A stretch of 64,000 bases of DNA, taken from assembly GCA_905182995.1 (NCBI GenBank), contig CAJJDP010000034.1, forward strand, positions 428,214 to 492,213, read 5' to 3'. Shown here piece by piece: positions 1 to 13,400 of the stretch. This stretch comes from Paramecium octaurelia (taxonomy: Eukaryota > Ciliophora > Oligohymenophorea > Peniculida > Parameciidae). Under the pieces are notes generated by a model. The model had not been told where the DNA came from and ran no database searches. It saw only the letters and a list, made by a program, of their open reading frames with translations. Position numbers and translations under genes: made by a program. Position 1 is the first letter of the stretch; every line of letters begins with the position of its first letter.

Positions 1-82
1 AAGAAACATAAAATATCATGAATCGGTGACTATTAAACTAGTAGAGCCTACAATATATTATAGTTTTAATTCTCTATTTGAA

Positions 83-1159
83 ATGGAAAAACTATCTAAA
101 TAGAGGCCTAAGACTCACGGATAAAGATCTTAACATGAATTTGAAGAAGAAATAGACAACAATTAGGATATCGAGTGCCTCTATAAATGGTTAAAGTAAG
201 GAGATTTTAAACAAGAAATCACAACTGAGCTTATCTGAAAATCGATATAAGAATTTGAATACGCGTTAGAGTTCTATATGACAGTTAAAGGATGTGAAGT
301 TGAATCAGATAAGATCAAAATAGGTTTCATGTATGTTGAATTTTTTCTCCATGATTATTTATGATATCTTCATTTATTTAGTATAGGGTTCTTAATAATA
401 GAGTCGGTGTATTCAGTGAATCTATTAAAAATGAGTTAAATATAAATATAATGCAATGAATCCTCGTAATATATTAAGGAATATTTAAATTACATCACTG
501 AGAGTAGGTATTTTATAATAATTTTTATTTTAATGCTTGACTGCTGTTCCTTGTGTGAAAAACATAGGGGAAAGATTAAGAAAGGGCTATTCTTATTTCC
601 TGCTGAATTCAAACAATAATATTAGAATTGTTACATTTCATAAATTGTGTTGAAATTGATAGCTTTGAACAACAATGAACCGATTCATTAGGATAGTTTC
701 GTGGTTATAGACAATGACCTTATTATCTGTGAATTGTGTTGGTAATTGATGTAATATGGGTTCACATGTTAGAAGTGTAAAACTCTTAATTTTATATAAA
801 ATGATAATTAAAGAAGGTGTCAATTTTGTAACACTAATTTATGCCTCAGTTGTGGGAAGCAATTAGATCTGTTCAGAAACAACCAATAGAATTGTTATCA
901 ATGTTAGAGACAAGAAATAATTTCATATAAGATTGCCTACATTGTGATGATAATTGTAGTGGGATTACTGCTACCGTATTTGGCTCTCACCTACCTTTTA
1001 ACTAAGTTCTTTGACCCTATTCATTAATACGCGTTTTGTAGGAAAAGCGCCATGAGAACGTTATTGTTATTTGTTATTTTGTTTCCAATAATGTTCCCAT
1101 ATGCTTTAATCGAAATTGTTGTTGCTGGCTTCAAAGCAATAATAAGAAATTTAAGGTGA
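83..1159 (+). CDS. Membrane protein with Cys-rich zinc-ribbon-like module (first copy)
   Basis: Read with TGA as the only stop, one frame runs from ATG 83 to TGA 1157-1159 (about 341 residues if a candidate 51-bp intron at 331-381 is removed). The C-terminal half is convincing: four pairs of CxxC-type motifs (CELC, CQKC, CQFC, CLSCG, CYQC) at roughly residues 199-265 suggest two bound zinc ions, followed by two hydrophobic segments separated by a short basic loop, and a short tail. The N-terminal half is acidic and plausible but has an in-frame TGA at 236-238 that no short intron I can find removes. The family is not recognised; a RING/IBR-like or zinc-ribbon membrane protein is possible. The gene may be a pseudogene, start downstream, or carry a base error. 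A downstream promoter region leads into cyclophilin. Confidence 0.55.
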
Positions 1160-1449
1160 ATTTAAAATAATCATAATACTACGATAATTAATTAATTAAT
1201 TATTATTATGGGGGCACCCTTACATAATTTAAATGGAGGGAATATTTGAATTAAATATTAATATTAATAATTATGGCAAACGTGTTCTTTGACATCTCAT
1301 TTGGTGGAGGAGCTCCAAGCAGAATCGTTTTCAAGCTCTATGATGACGTCGTTCCAAAGACAGCTCATAATTTCAGAGAACTTGCCACTGGATGTACTCA
1401 GTTAACTCTATTTTTAGCTAAGGGTTTTGGCTACAAGGGATCCCCCTTC
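98..1449. repeat. Exact duplicated block, copy 1 (assembly overlap)
   Basis: Bases 98-1449 recur without visible change at 1451-2802, an offset of 1353. The two copies are separated by the single N at 1450, and copy 2 begins in the middle of the first gene. This is the pattern of two contigs joined without merging their overlap. Confidence 0.9.
1273..1449 (+). pseudogene. Cyclophilin 5' fragment cut by contig join
   Basis: Identical to the first 177 bases of the cyclophilin gene at 2626, including its first tiny intron (1394-1417). It stops at the N at 1450, in the middle of exon 2, so it is not a separate gene. It represents the same locus as 2626-3190 printed twice. Confidence 0.85.
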
Positions 1450-1450
1450 N
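1450..1450. other. Single-N contig join
   Basis: One ambiguous base. Sequence after it restarts at the equivalent of position 98. Treat 1-1449 as the overlap of the contig that starts at 1451. Confidence 0.9.
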
Positions 1451-2512
1451 AAATAGAGGCCTAAGACTCACGGATAAAGATCTTAACATGAATTTGAAGA
1501 AGAAATAGACAACAATTAGGATATCGAGTGCCTCTATAAATGGTTAAAGTAAGGAGATTTTAAACAAGAAATCACAACTGAGCTTATCTGAAAATCGATA
1601 TAAGAATTTGAATACGCGTTAGAGTTCTATATGACAGTTAAAGGATGTGAAGTTGAATCAGATAAGATCAAAATAGGTTTCATGTATGTTGAATTTTTTC
1701 TCCATGATTATTTATGATATCTTCATTTATTTAGTATAGGGTTCTTAATAATAGAGTCGGTGTATTCAGTGAATCTATTAAAAATGAGTTAAATATAAAT
1801 ATAATGCAATGAATCCTCGTAATATATTAAGGAATATTTAAATTACATCACTGAGAGTAGGTATTTTATAATAATTTTTATTTTAATGCTTGACTGCTGT
1901 TCCTTGTGTGAAAAACATAGGGGAAAGATTAAGAAAGGGCTATTCTTATTTCCTGCTGAATTCAAACAATAATATTAGAATTGTTACATTTCATAAATTG
2001 TGTTGAAATTGATAGCTTTGAACAACAATGAACCGATTCATTAGGATAGTTTCGTGGTTATAGACAATGACCTTATTATCTGTGAATTGTGTTGGTAATT
2101 GATGTAATATGGGTTCACATGTTAGAAGTGTAAAACTCTTAATTTTATATAAAATGATAATTAAAGAAGGTGTCAATTTTGTAACACTAATTTATGCCTC
2201 AGTTGTGGGAAGCAATTAGATCTGTTCAGAAACAACCAATAGAATTGTTATCAATGTTAGAGACAAGAAATAATTTCATATAAGATTGCCTACATTGTGA
2301 TGATAATTGTAGTGGGATTACTGCTACCGTATTTGGCTCTCACCTACCTTTTAACTAAGTTCTTTGACCCTATTCATTAATACGCGTTTTGTAGGAAAAG
2401 CGCCATGAGAACGTTATTGTTATTTGTTATTTTGTTTCCAATAATGTTCCCATATGCTTTAATCGAAATTGTTGTTGCTGGCTTCAAAGCAATAATAAGA
2501 AATTTAAGGTGA
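1451..2512 (+). CDS. Membrane protein with Cys-rich module (second copy, 5' truncated)
   Basis: Same coding sequence as 83-1159 but lacking the first five codons because the contig starts inside the gene. The in-frame TGA and the Cys-rich plus two-TM C-terminus are identical, with the stop at 2510-2512. It should be merged with the first copy to give one gene. Confidence 0.55.
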
Positions 2513-2625
2513 ATTTAAAATAATCATAATACTACGATAATTAATTAATTAATTATTATTATGGGGGCACCCTTACATAATTTAAATGGAGGGAATATTT
2601 GAATTAAATATTAATATTAATAATT

Positions 2626-3190
2626 ATGGCAAACGTGTTCTTTGACATCTCATTTGGTGGAGGAGCTCCAAGCAGAATCGTTTTCAAGCTCTATGATGAC
2701 GTCGTTCCAAAGACAGCTCATAATTTCAGAGAACTTGCCACTGGATGTACTCAGTTAACTCTATTTTTAGCTAAGGGTTTTGGCTACAAGGGATCCCCCT
2801 TCCACAGAGTCATCACTGATTTTATGGCTCAAGGAGGTGATTTCACAAATCAAAATGGAACAGGAGGAAAATCAATCTATGGAGAGAAATTCCCAGTAAA
2901 TATCATATCAATGATTAGGATGAAAATTTCAAAATCAAACACACCAAACCAGCACTTTTGTCAATGGCCAATGCTGGTCCAAACACAAACGGATCTTAAT
3001 TCTTTATCACCTTCGTTCCATGCCCATGGTTAGATAATAAGCATGTAGTATTTGGTGAAGTTGTAGGAGGAGAAAAAGACCCCACCTTAGAATTATTAAA
3101 GAAAAGTAATACTTATTCTCAAATGTAGATTCATCACAATAGGGTAAACCAAAAACAAATATCTAAATCGTTAATTCAGGAACATTATGA
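2626..3190 (+). CDS. Cyclophilin-type peptidyl-prolyl cis-trans isomerase
   Basis: Catalyses cis-trans isomerisation of peptidyl-proline bonds; probably a cytosolic folding helper. Exons are 2626-2746, 2771-2895, 2919-3105 and 3129-3190, with introns of 24, 23 and 23 bp. Splicing gives 164 residues, the usual size of single-domain cyclophilin A. Diagnostic motifs are all present: FDIS near the start, FHRVI with the catalytic Arg, [34 protein letters not shown], the active-site Trp-Leu-Asp ([10 protein letters not shown]), and a C-terminal GKP...IVNSG. The start is the only Met matching the family N-terminus. No signal peptide or targeting extension is seen. Without splicing the frame stops being cyclophilin-like after each intron, so the introns are well supported. 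Confidence 0.95.
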
Positions 3191-3843
3191 AAATAAATAT
3201 ACATTCATCATACAAATCAATTCCATTTACATTTAATAAAGTATCTAAAATTTAAATTATATATATAAATAATTATGTTTATAATCCCCTTCTTTTCTAA
3301 TGTTGTGTTCATTTATAATATATTACTCACAACACACACAATATTAAGATATTTAATTGAAATAATATTATTAGTTGATATCACAAAATAAACATTGTGG
3401 AATACACAAAATGCTTGATATTAAAGATCCTTTGTGAAAAAGTAGGCATATATACTTTTGAAGTTCTGTTCAAAGTATCATTTGGATATTCATATATAAG
3501 GGGATCATTTTTTTGGAAATGCTAAAAGGTATTTAAGATATGGAGTTTGAATAGATTTTTACACTATTTGCAATGATTTTTAGAATTGGAATATGCAATA
3601 TATAATGTAAGCATAAGATGTTTCAATTTCCTATTTATTATACATGATTATTATACCTTATTCATTCTTAAATGGGCACAAAATTTGATCTATATAATTC
3701 CAAAAGCTTGGTTTCTTAATTTTAATAATCAAACCTTACTTAATGAATTGATGTAGAGTTCAAAATGGTAAAAGGATCCCTAAATATCTATGCCCATAGA
3801 AATTCGAATGATATACTAATTAAATTATAATTTTGGTCATTTT
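3191..3843. other. Intergenic, AT-rich
   Basis: About 650 bases between cyclophilin and the nucleotide kinase. An open minus-strand stretch (about 3500-3780, roughly 90 codons) can be read with TGA as the only stop, but chance frames this long are common under this code and I recognise nothing in it. Nothing else supportable is seen. Confidence 0.5.
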
Positions 3844-4546
3844 ATGTATAAATTTTCAACGCTAAAGAAACCTTTTGTGTATTTTATTTTAGGAGGTACA
3901 AATCAAATTAGATCAAAGGGCCTGGCTCTGGAAAAGGTACTTAATGTGAATTGTTAAGTAAAAATTTAAAATGTGTGCACCTGTCTGCTGGACAATTGTT
4001 GAGAAATGCTGTAAGTATTGGATGTATGTGATTAGATTAGCAATAATTCAGAGCACAAAAGTACCATTGAAAATTGCATAAATAGTGGAGGAATAGTTCC
4101 TGTAATATATGTTATTTGATGTTTCTAAGAGTCATGTGACAATCAATTTATTGGATAAGGCAATTTTTGAAGAGTAAAGTTCTGAGACATTTTTGATAGA
4201 TGGATTCCCTCGAAATTATGAGAACATGGAAAATTGGATAGCATTGATGGATCACAAAATCACATTTAAGAGTGTCATCCACATTTTGTGTTCAAGAGTA
4301 TAACTGCATTTGTATATACAGGCCACCATGATTTAGAGAATAACAGAGAGATCCAAAACAAGTGGGAGATCAGATGACAACATCCAAACTTTGGAAAAGA
4401 GATTCATCACATATTAAAATGACACTTACAAAATAATAGAGCATTATCGAAATCGAAATCAATTGATTGAAATTAATGGAGACAATTCTATAGAAACAGT
4501 CCAAGGAGAAATATTGGAATCACTTAAAAAGAGTCACAGTAAGTGA
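3844..4546 (+). CDS. UMP/CMP kinase (adenylate kinase family)
   Basis: Transfers phosphate from ATP to UMP/CMP in pyrimidine nucleotide synthesis; expected in the cytosol. Five exons (3844-3895, 3919-4010, 4036-4101, 4130-4297, 4322-4546) with introns of 23, 25, 28 and 24 bp give 200 residues, close to the eukaryotic UMP-CMP kinase size. After a short N-terminus comes the P-loop GGPGSGKGTQ (residues about 17-26), then the NMP-binding HLSAG.LLR motif, the FLIDGFPRN segment, and the LID/arginine motif ERSKTSGRSDDN. All four introns are needed: each unspliced reading loses the family match or meets TGA. The acidic residue usually following SAG is Gln here. The exact 3' end of intron 3 could shift by 2 bp. 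Confidence 0.92.
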
Positions 4547-4983
4547 ACATTGAAATTCCGCGTTTGTCTTATAAATAGTTATAAAACAAATAAAAATTTA
4601 TAATGTAACCATACGATGGAGTTCAAAGAGCTAATTAATGCTCCCCGAGGCTGGAGTATGATCTTAATTTTCATCGTATTCCTATCCTAGACTGATATCA
4701 ATATCATCTAAGTACACATACGATGATTGCTCTAAGTTTAATTAGTATTATTCCGAATATTATTATTTTTGTTTGATATGAATATTATTATGGGATTCAT
4801 TATTTCCCATTCCCATTCTAAATACCAAAAGCCCCTGTTTACTCATCTTGAGTCTGACTATTATTACACACTTTCATTGAATATCTGTTAGAATTGAATA
4901 CACAACTGAATGGAGTTTGAATTTACGTATTTAAGTTATATTAAAAATGTTTAATATTAAATATAAAATTAACGATTTTCAAT
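4547..4983. other. Intergenic, AT-rich
   Basis: Spacer of about 440 bases between the kinase stop and the coiled-coil gene start. No RNA gene or coding pattern seen. Confidence 0.5.
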
Positions 4984-7059
4984 ATGGATCAACAACACTC
5001 ATAGCATTTCCAAACCTTAGAATGCGTGGTTTCTGAGAGATTAACAACTAGAGGCAGATCCTAAACCAAGGATACCATTTAGATCGTATCACCTAAACAA
5101 AATATTGTTTATGTTCAGAGACAAGCTTAACAAATCATTACCACAACTCAAGCTCCAATAAGAACAGAAACTATTGTCAAACCCATCATCTAATAAGTGC
5201 AAAAGGTGCAAGTAGTTGATCACAGGGAAGAAGTGGAATTTTATAAGAGCAAATGTCTCATCTATGAAAAGCAAATCTGTGAACTCAACATTGAAGTTAC
5301 CAGATTGAGATCCAATCCTACAGTCTAAGAGAAAATAACTTATGTTGAAGATTCCCATAAAGTGGCTGAATTGGAAAGACAACTACATATCTACCAAACT
5401 GAAATTCATAAAATAACTGCCTTATTGAAAGAAACCAACATTGAAATAGACACTCTCAAGATTAAGAATTCTTAAATCACTTCCTAATTGGTGTACTACC
5501 AATAACAAAGCAGTGATTTTGATAAATTAAAAAAAACCCAAATTGAGGGTGATCAATTTTATTAAAACGAAATTCAAAGATTAAATGTCCTTGTTCAATA
5601 GAGTCAAACCCAATTGCAATCCTTATAAGCCACTCTCATAGATTCCAAGAAGTACGAACAACTTTATATCCAACTCCAATCCACTTAAGCCACCTTAACT
5701 AATGAGTTAGAAAGGTGCACTCAAGTCTTAAAGAACAAACAAGAAGAATTTGAAACCACCAAATTATAATTGATAAAAGATCTAGAAATACAATCAATAA
5801 GATTGAAGGATTTCGATAGAGAAAATAAGGATCTCAAACAAAAAGAATATTCACTCCAATAACAATTAGAAAGGTTGAATAAAGAATATTAAGATCTAAG
5901 TGATCGATACAATACTGATATCAGATCCAAAAACGATGAAATCACCAGATTAACTACAGTGACTCAGACATTACAATTGACATTCTAGGATACTTCCAAA
6001 TTTCAAGAATATGAACACAGATCAAAATTATAGAGTGAAGAAATTTAATTGCTCAATCAAAAGATCAGATCGAAATAGGATGAAGTAGACAAATGCAAAT
6101 TACAATTACATTAATACAATCTTCAATTATAGGAATACTCCAAATATGCTGATTTTGAATCTAAGTATAGGAGTATCTAATAAGAATATGAAAGGATTCA
6201 TAATACTTTGAGATTGAAGATAGAAGAAAATGATAATCTAAGATCCTGCATCTCCAAATTATAATTGACTATAAGTGACAAGTATAAATCAAATGATTAT
6301 GAGAACAAAATTGCATTATTGAGTTAAGAAATAGAAAGACTACATTAAAGTTTAAAGAGTAGACAAGATGAAAATGACAAACTCAGACAAGAACTCTATT
6401 CCTTACAAACATCATTCCCAGATTAATAAATAGAAATAGATAGACTCAATGTTCAAATTAAAGTAAAAAATGAAGAATTAGAAAAATATAGGTCTAATTA
6501 GATCTCAAGTAACGAATCATTAAGACTTAAAGACTTAGAACAGAAAAATCTAGTCTATTCAAATGAAATTGATAGACTGAGCAATCTAGTCAGAGTCAAA
6601 ATCAACGAATCAGAATAATATAAATAGGAATTAGTTAAATTAAGAGATTAATCTACTAAATTCACTTAAATGTACAACGACAATGAAAAATTAACATCTC
6701 TAATTAGAACCTTGTAGGATGAAGTAGATCAAACTAAAAGAAAATAAAAACTTGATGAATCGCATCTATATAATGAAAGAATCTAGGTTTTAGTTTAGGA
6801 GTTGGATTCTTGGAAAACCTAATTTATCACCTAAAACAGAGAGTTCCATAAGAATTAAGAATTACTTATTTTAGCACAAGCAGAACTAGATTCTTTGAAA
6901 AATAAAAGAACTACAACTTTGAAAGTATCAAATCATATTAATATTTTTTAGAATGAATAAGTTGTTGAGTCCCTTAAAGAAAACAAAGTAGAATTTAAGA
7001 AGAATCACACTTCGCAATCCACTTATATCCTGGGAATGTTAAATAATAAACAAGTTTGA
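4984..7059 (+). CDS. Long coiled-coil protein
   Basis: One continuous frame from ATG 4984 to TGA 7057-7059 (691 codons) with TAA/TAG as Gln. After about 90 residues rich in Gln, Thr and Val, nearly the whole protein is heptad-like, rich in Leu, Glu, Lys, Gln and Asn with few Pro or Gly, that is, an extended coiled coil. There is no membrane segment or enzyme motif. A 27-bp stretch at 6925-6951 starts GTATCA and ends TTTTTTAG and may be an in-frame intron, giving 682 residues. Likely a cytoskeletal, basal-body or cortical scaffold protein, but that is inference from composition only. It is convergent with the surface antigen gene downstream. Confidence 0.85.
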
Positions 7060-7402
7060 AAGTTATATAAAACTTTAGTTATAAAATATTATTTAACAAT
7101 ATATAATATAGAGTAGGGATAATGGTTTTGTATCATTTATAAGCACAATATAATTAAATAGTATTTCTTTTCTATTCTTACATCTTAAGTAAACAGAAAC
7201 TCTAAATTATGTTCAAAAAATTCACTTTTCTTCTTGATAAGTTTTCTAAATTGATTAAACTCTAAATGAAAAAAGAATATTCAATGATTGTAGATTACTT
7301 GAGCTAAGAATTAAATTTGATCAATATCAGTGTATATGTTTGTTTGATTCTTGTAATAAATAATTAAATTATAAATTGAAAATATTAATGTATATATAAT
7401 AT
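7060..7402. other. Convergent intergenic spacer
   Basis: About 340 AT-rich bases between two convergent stop codons. Must hold both 3' ends; no distinct motif seen. Confidence 0.5.
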
Positions 7403-10400
7403 TCATAATATAAAATGGTCTATTACGATTATTCCAATTATTCTTAAAATTAAGTTTGAAGATGTAGTTTCTTGATTTTCCTATTGATTATCTTGGTTAC
7501 CACTGTTAGGATCCGTTTGATTAGTGTTATTTTCTACTTTTACTTCTGTACAAACCTAACACTTTGAGGTTTCAGTATTCCAAGTATATGTGTATTCAGT
7601 ACCCTTGAAACAATCACTTTACAAAAGGCTACTAGGACTTATAGGATTACATGATCCTTTAATTAGAGAGCACTATTATTTTGTGTTTTTATCCCAATTA
7701 TAAAATCTAGTGCAAAGTCCATTTTGTTTATAGTTTTCTGCACATGTCAGTGTAGAACATAAACTTCGAGTATATTAACCATTAATAGTCTCTGCTGGTT
7801 TCCAATAACATCTATCTTTTGCAGACTAACAGGCATTCTAATCATTATTGGCTGTGCTGCATTCCGTCATTAACGTACAAGTTCCAATTCCAAGAATAGC
7901 ATTTTAGCCGCTTTGTTATTCAAAAACACAAATTTATCCTGAGATTCCTCCAGAATTACAGGCTGTCTTGGAGGTATACGATGAACAATTTGCTTTTGGA
8001 ATACAAATATTATTATCTAAAACACAAGAGAGGGAAGAGGTTAAACATACATTTGTTGATAACTAGATTTAAATATCTTGGCAGGTGAATACTCTACATG
8101 AAGCTTTATAATTGTTTTTTATTGATTCTATTTCCCAAATACAATTACCATTGGAACCAACTGCTTTTTCACAAGTTATTTTATCCGAATATGCCGAACA
8201 TTATTATTTTAGTAAGCAAGTCTTTCCATTTGTGGTGCAGGCTGATAGAAAGTTAGAGCATTCTTGATGTGTGGTTCCATTGTAATCAGAACATACTTAA
8301 TCTCTACAACTATCGGAATCCCAAGTGCATAGTCCAGTTGATGTCAACCCATCAGTTGCAGTTTGAGGTCCTTTTTCATTTTTAACACATCCAGCTTTAG
8401 AATTATATGATGAACATTCTCCTAATTAGATACAACCAGTTAATCCATTTGTTGTACAACTACTATTAGCTCTTTGACATTCTTCATGAGTTAGGTAGAA
8501 GGCATTTGCACAAGCTGTAAATAGTTAACAAACCTCTGGATCGATAGAACGCAAGGCTCGCACTGATTGCATACAAACGCCATCATATCCAGTGACACAA
8601 CCTCCATTAGTATTTGTTTCTGAACATGAAGTAATAGCCACACACTTTGACCCATCAGTTGTACATTTATCACTTATTTATTTACATTATTAATCACTAA
8701 TCCACTTTAAACTCTCGCAAGAAGTGTATGAGAAACAAGCTCCTAAAGAACCATCCTAATTTATATATTAATCAATCCACAGACATTGTCCATTCAACCC
8801 TTGTATGCAAGCAGCTCTAACAGTAGTCTTTTCACAACTTTGAATCTTTGCACATTTCCCATGAACTCCTGCAGTGCAATCCAATCTTCTGGCTTGACAT
8901 GAAGTATGAAGTGATCCCTCTAAATCTTAACAATCTTAAACTCTGCATAATTGTTGAATGTTGTCCCATGCACAAATCTAACCATCTATTGAAATTGTGC
9001 AAGCACTTTCAACAGTAGCTGCATAACATGATGATTTCTTAACACATCCTCCTCCTTTTTTTGTGGTACAAATAGGTAAATAATCTTTGCATTACTATTC
9101 AGTTAACAAAGTACTTGGTGCTGTGGAACAAGTTTTTATGGTACAATACCATTCATCGTCCTCAGTATCAGGAACCCACTCACATTAATCTCCGGTTGAA
9201 GAAGTAATACATCCAGCCTTATGTAAAGCCTGCAAACATGATCCTCTTGTAACACAGATGACTCCATTTGTTGTGCATGTCGAAATAGCTTGTTTACATA
9301 CATCATCTGTGGTATAGGCAAAATCTTCACAAACTTTAGTTTTGCATTTAACAGCATCTAAAGTACAACCAGCTAAATAAGTATTACAATCAACTGCAGT
9401 AGATGTCGCATCCGGAGCATTTTCACATGATTTAGTAATGCAAGCTGTTCCTGTCCAATAGCATGGATCCCCAGCTTTATTATAATAACATTGCTTTTAT
9501 GTCATTGTTTCGCAAGTTGCAGGAATATCTACACACCCTTATCCAGAATCTGAGACTGTGCATTTATTAGTTATGTAGGCTCTACATTTGGTATCATCAT
9601 CATAATCTGCTGTTGCAGGAGCAGTAGCACAAGCTTTGTCAGCACATTAAATACCATTCCATCCACATGGTTCTCCATTGGCATTTATTTAACACTATTC
9701 TTTATCAATATAGCTTGAACATGCAGCAGTCTATTAACATCCTCCTAAAATTGGACCAAGATTGCTTGGAGTAGCAAAAACAGTACATTTTACTGTTGCT
9801 GTATTGAAGTAAGCATAACAATCATTATGGGTTGAAAGATCTTAAGAAGCGGTAGTACAAGACTTATCTCGGCAAGTAGGTTCTGCATTCATATTCCAAT
9901 TACAAAAATCACCGCTTGCGTTAGTTTTGCATTGTTCTTCAATAGTATACGAGCTGCATGCTCCTCTTGACATGCAACCTGGAATAGCAGCACCATCTGC
10001 AGCTCTAACTGTGCAAGCAAGTGTTGAATCGACTGCAACACATTCACTATGAGTATCGAATAAAGAAGTGACTTCAATATTTCGGCAAGTCAAATCAACA
10101 CATATCATTTAAGTGGGATTCCAGAAGCATTTTCCACCAGTTGTATCAAACTTACATTAGATTTAAGATTTATAAGAAGCACAAGCTTTTCTCTCTTGAC
10201 ACCCTCCTAATCGAGCAACAGTACATGATTGTAAGTAAGATGAACATTCAGTATCATCATCATAAGCAAGATTCGCAGGTGCAGTATCACAAGTCTTTCG
10301 TACACATGAGGATCCCACTACTACACAATCTCCTTCTACAGAGTAAAGGCAAGAAGATAAAGCTTAATCAGCACATCTTAATACCATAGTTTAGCATCCA

Positions 10401-13400
10401 GTCTTTCCAGAATTCACAGTACAAGTATTAAGCCAAGTATTGCAATTTAAATGATTAAATGTTATATCGACAGCATTTGCACAAGTTCTTGCTACACATC
10501 CAGTTGTTCCATTATTTGTACATCCAGCCTTCATTTCAGCACAATTTGCATTACTGTAATTTCCAGGTCCTAAGAATATAGTATCACAAGTTGCAGCAGA
10601 TGATGCTGATACACAAGCAGTATCACCATATGTACTAATGCATAGCCCAGCTGCTGATTTATAGCAACTATTAAGAACTGCATATCCATAACATTCAGCT
10701 TATTGTAAGACACAAGCATTCCTTATTCTATTTACGCTGCATCCTGTGTTATAAGACTAGCAAATTTCATAAGTTATATATCCAGCGGCACCAGTAATTT
10801 TAGCACAATCAGTAGCAGGATTTGAAATTGTGATACAAGTCGAGTCATATAATAAATAACATTTTGAGGTAACAGATTTTAGACAATTCTAATATGTTCC
10901 TGGATATTCTTCGCAAGTTTATTTAAAGTTTTAGCATTTGGTTCCATCCTAAACGGATGTACAATCTAAGTTATACTCTTGACATTAAGCATGATCAAGC
11001 CCACTTCCTGTTATTACACCACAATTTACACCAACACCTGTAAAGGGATAGCAAGAGTTATTAGACCAAATACATGAAATTGGGCCATTCGTTTATGTAG
11101 TGCATTTATTAAACGTTGTGTAGTCCTTGCAACTAAATTTAGCTTCTTAGCAAGCAGTACCATCTTTTTGACTAAAACAACCTGAATTATACTTTGTACA
11201 AATCTAATCAGTTAAATTAGATCCAGTGATTTATTCACAACCAGTAGCTGTGTTGGTAATAGAAATACAACTTGTTCCATCCCAATAACAAGCACTCATA
11301 AAAGATTCTGAGCAGGTTGAATCTTGAGCATATTCAAAACAATATAATCGTTTTTCCTGGCATTCTGTTCTAAATCTATTCACTGTACACCCGAAACTAT
11401 ATGTTTCACATATTGCCTCTGTTAGTCCAGTTCTAATAATATATACGCAATCTGAAATAACTTAGAAATTATCACAGTAGCTTCCCCTCCAAACACAACT
11501 AGAATCACGCGATATTGAACATTGCTACATTTAATAATCATGACATTAAGGTTTTTTTTCTTGACACGCAGTTCCATCTCTATTTGTTGTGCAACTTGAA
11601 TTATATGACGAACAAATTGCATCGGTTAATGCAGTACCAGTAACAAATGGACAATCTGGTTAAGGTTAGATAACTACAGTGCATTATGTACCGTTCCATA
11701 TACATCTATCGATATACATTGTAGCCCTTGATGTTGAGCAGGCAGAATATGTTCCATAATCCTAACAAAAACCCATTTTTTCCTGACATGCTGTGCCATC
11801 TCTATTAGCTGTACAACCTATATGATATGAAGTACATATTGTATCTGTTAACCCAGTTCCAGTCACATATGTACATTCAGTACTAACACTGGTAATTGCA
11901 ATACATTATACGCCAGTCCAGACACATTTATTTGCTGTTGCTGCAGCTTATGAAATAGTACAAGAGTTCCAATTCGTATATTGAGCACAAGTTGATAAAC
12001 TTTCTTAACAAGCAGTTCGATCAGCATTTAAAGTGCACCCAGCACTATTCATCTTACAAATAGCATCAGTTAATCCTGTTCCAATGATTGAAGAGCAATT
12101 AAAAATACTAAAACAATTAGTACCATCAAAGAAACATTTGCCTTATCTAGATAAAGAACAATTGAGTGGGGTATAATAGTCTGAACAAATTTCCTTTAAC
12201 TCCTAGCATCCAGTGCCGTCTTTTAAGCTTGTGCATGAAGAGTGATAAAGCTAACACTTAGCATGATCCATAATATTTAATCCTGTTACAAATGAACATT
12301 AAGAGGGTTAACTCACTTAAGCACAATATAAATAATCGATCCATGCACAATAACTTGTTCTTGATTTAAGACAATGTACTCTTTCGACATAATCGGTACA
12401 ATTATTTTTTATATTTATACAAGCAAAACCATCAATTTTAACTGAGCATGTAGAATCATATGCTTAACAATCTTAAAATGTCAAATTTACTCCGCTTATT
12501 AAAGTACAATCTAAAAAGCAAGGCTCTGAGGATGATGCAAAGAAAGTGTTTGTACATCCTACTTTATATTATTAACACATTGACATTGTACCCTTGAATG
12601 ATGAGCATGTACCAGTAGCAAAAGTGGATAACGCATAGCATTTACCAAAGATCCACTTACAATCATTATTAGCTGTTAAATTTGAGATAGTTTTCTTACA
12701 TTAACTCTCTGTCTTATAATTTGAACAATTCACTTATTTTTACACACATCCTTAAGCTCCAGTTTTGTAAATAACTGTACAAGTTTCGGTTGATGTTGGG
12801 TAATTAAAACAGTCTTAATCAGAATCATAAGCATAAAAGTCTGGAGCATCAGCACAAGTAGCATTTTTACAATAAAATCCATTCCAAAAGCATTATTTGA
12901 ATGTTGATGTAATTCTACAATTTTCTTCTATTAAATAAGATGCACAACTATTTGCTAGTTATTGACAAGCGGTTCTTGCAGAATTTACAGTGCATTAAGC
13001 AAATACATTATTACAATTACTATGTGAGGTTTGGGGAATATTTTCACAAATTCTATCAACGCAGCTGATGCCATTCCAATAACAATCTCCATTTGCTTTA
13101 GATCCTGGTAGACAATTAAAGACCACTAATTAAGAGCAACTATTTGGTTTAGCCATGCATCCATTAGCTTAATTGTTTAGAATACAAGTATAGAGATATG
13201 CTTGACAACCAAAATTAGTTAATCCTCCTTCTGGTAATGCTCCAGTTGTTTCGCTAAAGGTAGCAGTTGCACAAGACTTTTCAATACACGAAGAAGTGGA
13301 GGCAACCCAAAGACATGTTGGGAATCCAAATCTTGAAATCTCACAATTTTCAGTTGATTTTCTAGCTGTACATGTATTTGGTAAATCTTAACATCCTTAA

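Noticed and set aside
638-823. Minus-strand ORF (repeated at 1991-2176)
   Set aside because: Antisense to the Cys-rich membrane protein frame, which carries clear CxxC motifs; shadow of it.
3500-3780. Open minus-strand stretch between cyclophilin and UMP/CMP kinase
   Set aside because: About 90 codons, no recognised family, no clear start. Frames this long arise by chance when T-G-A is the only stop.
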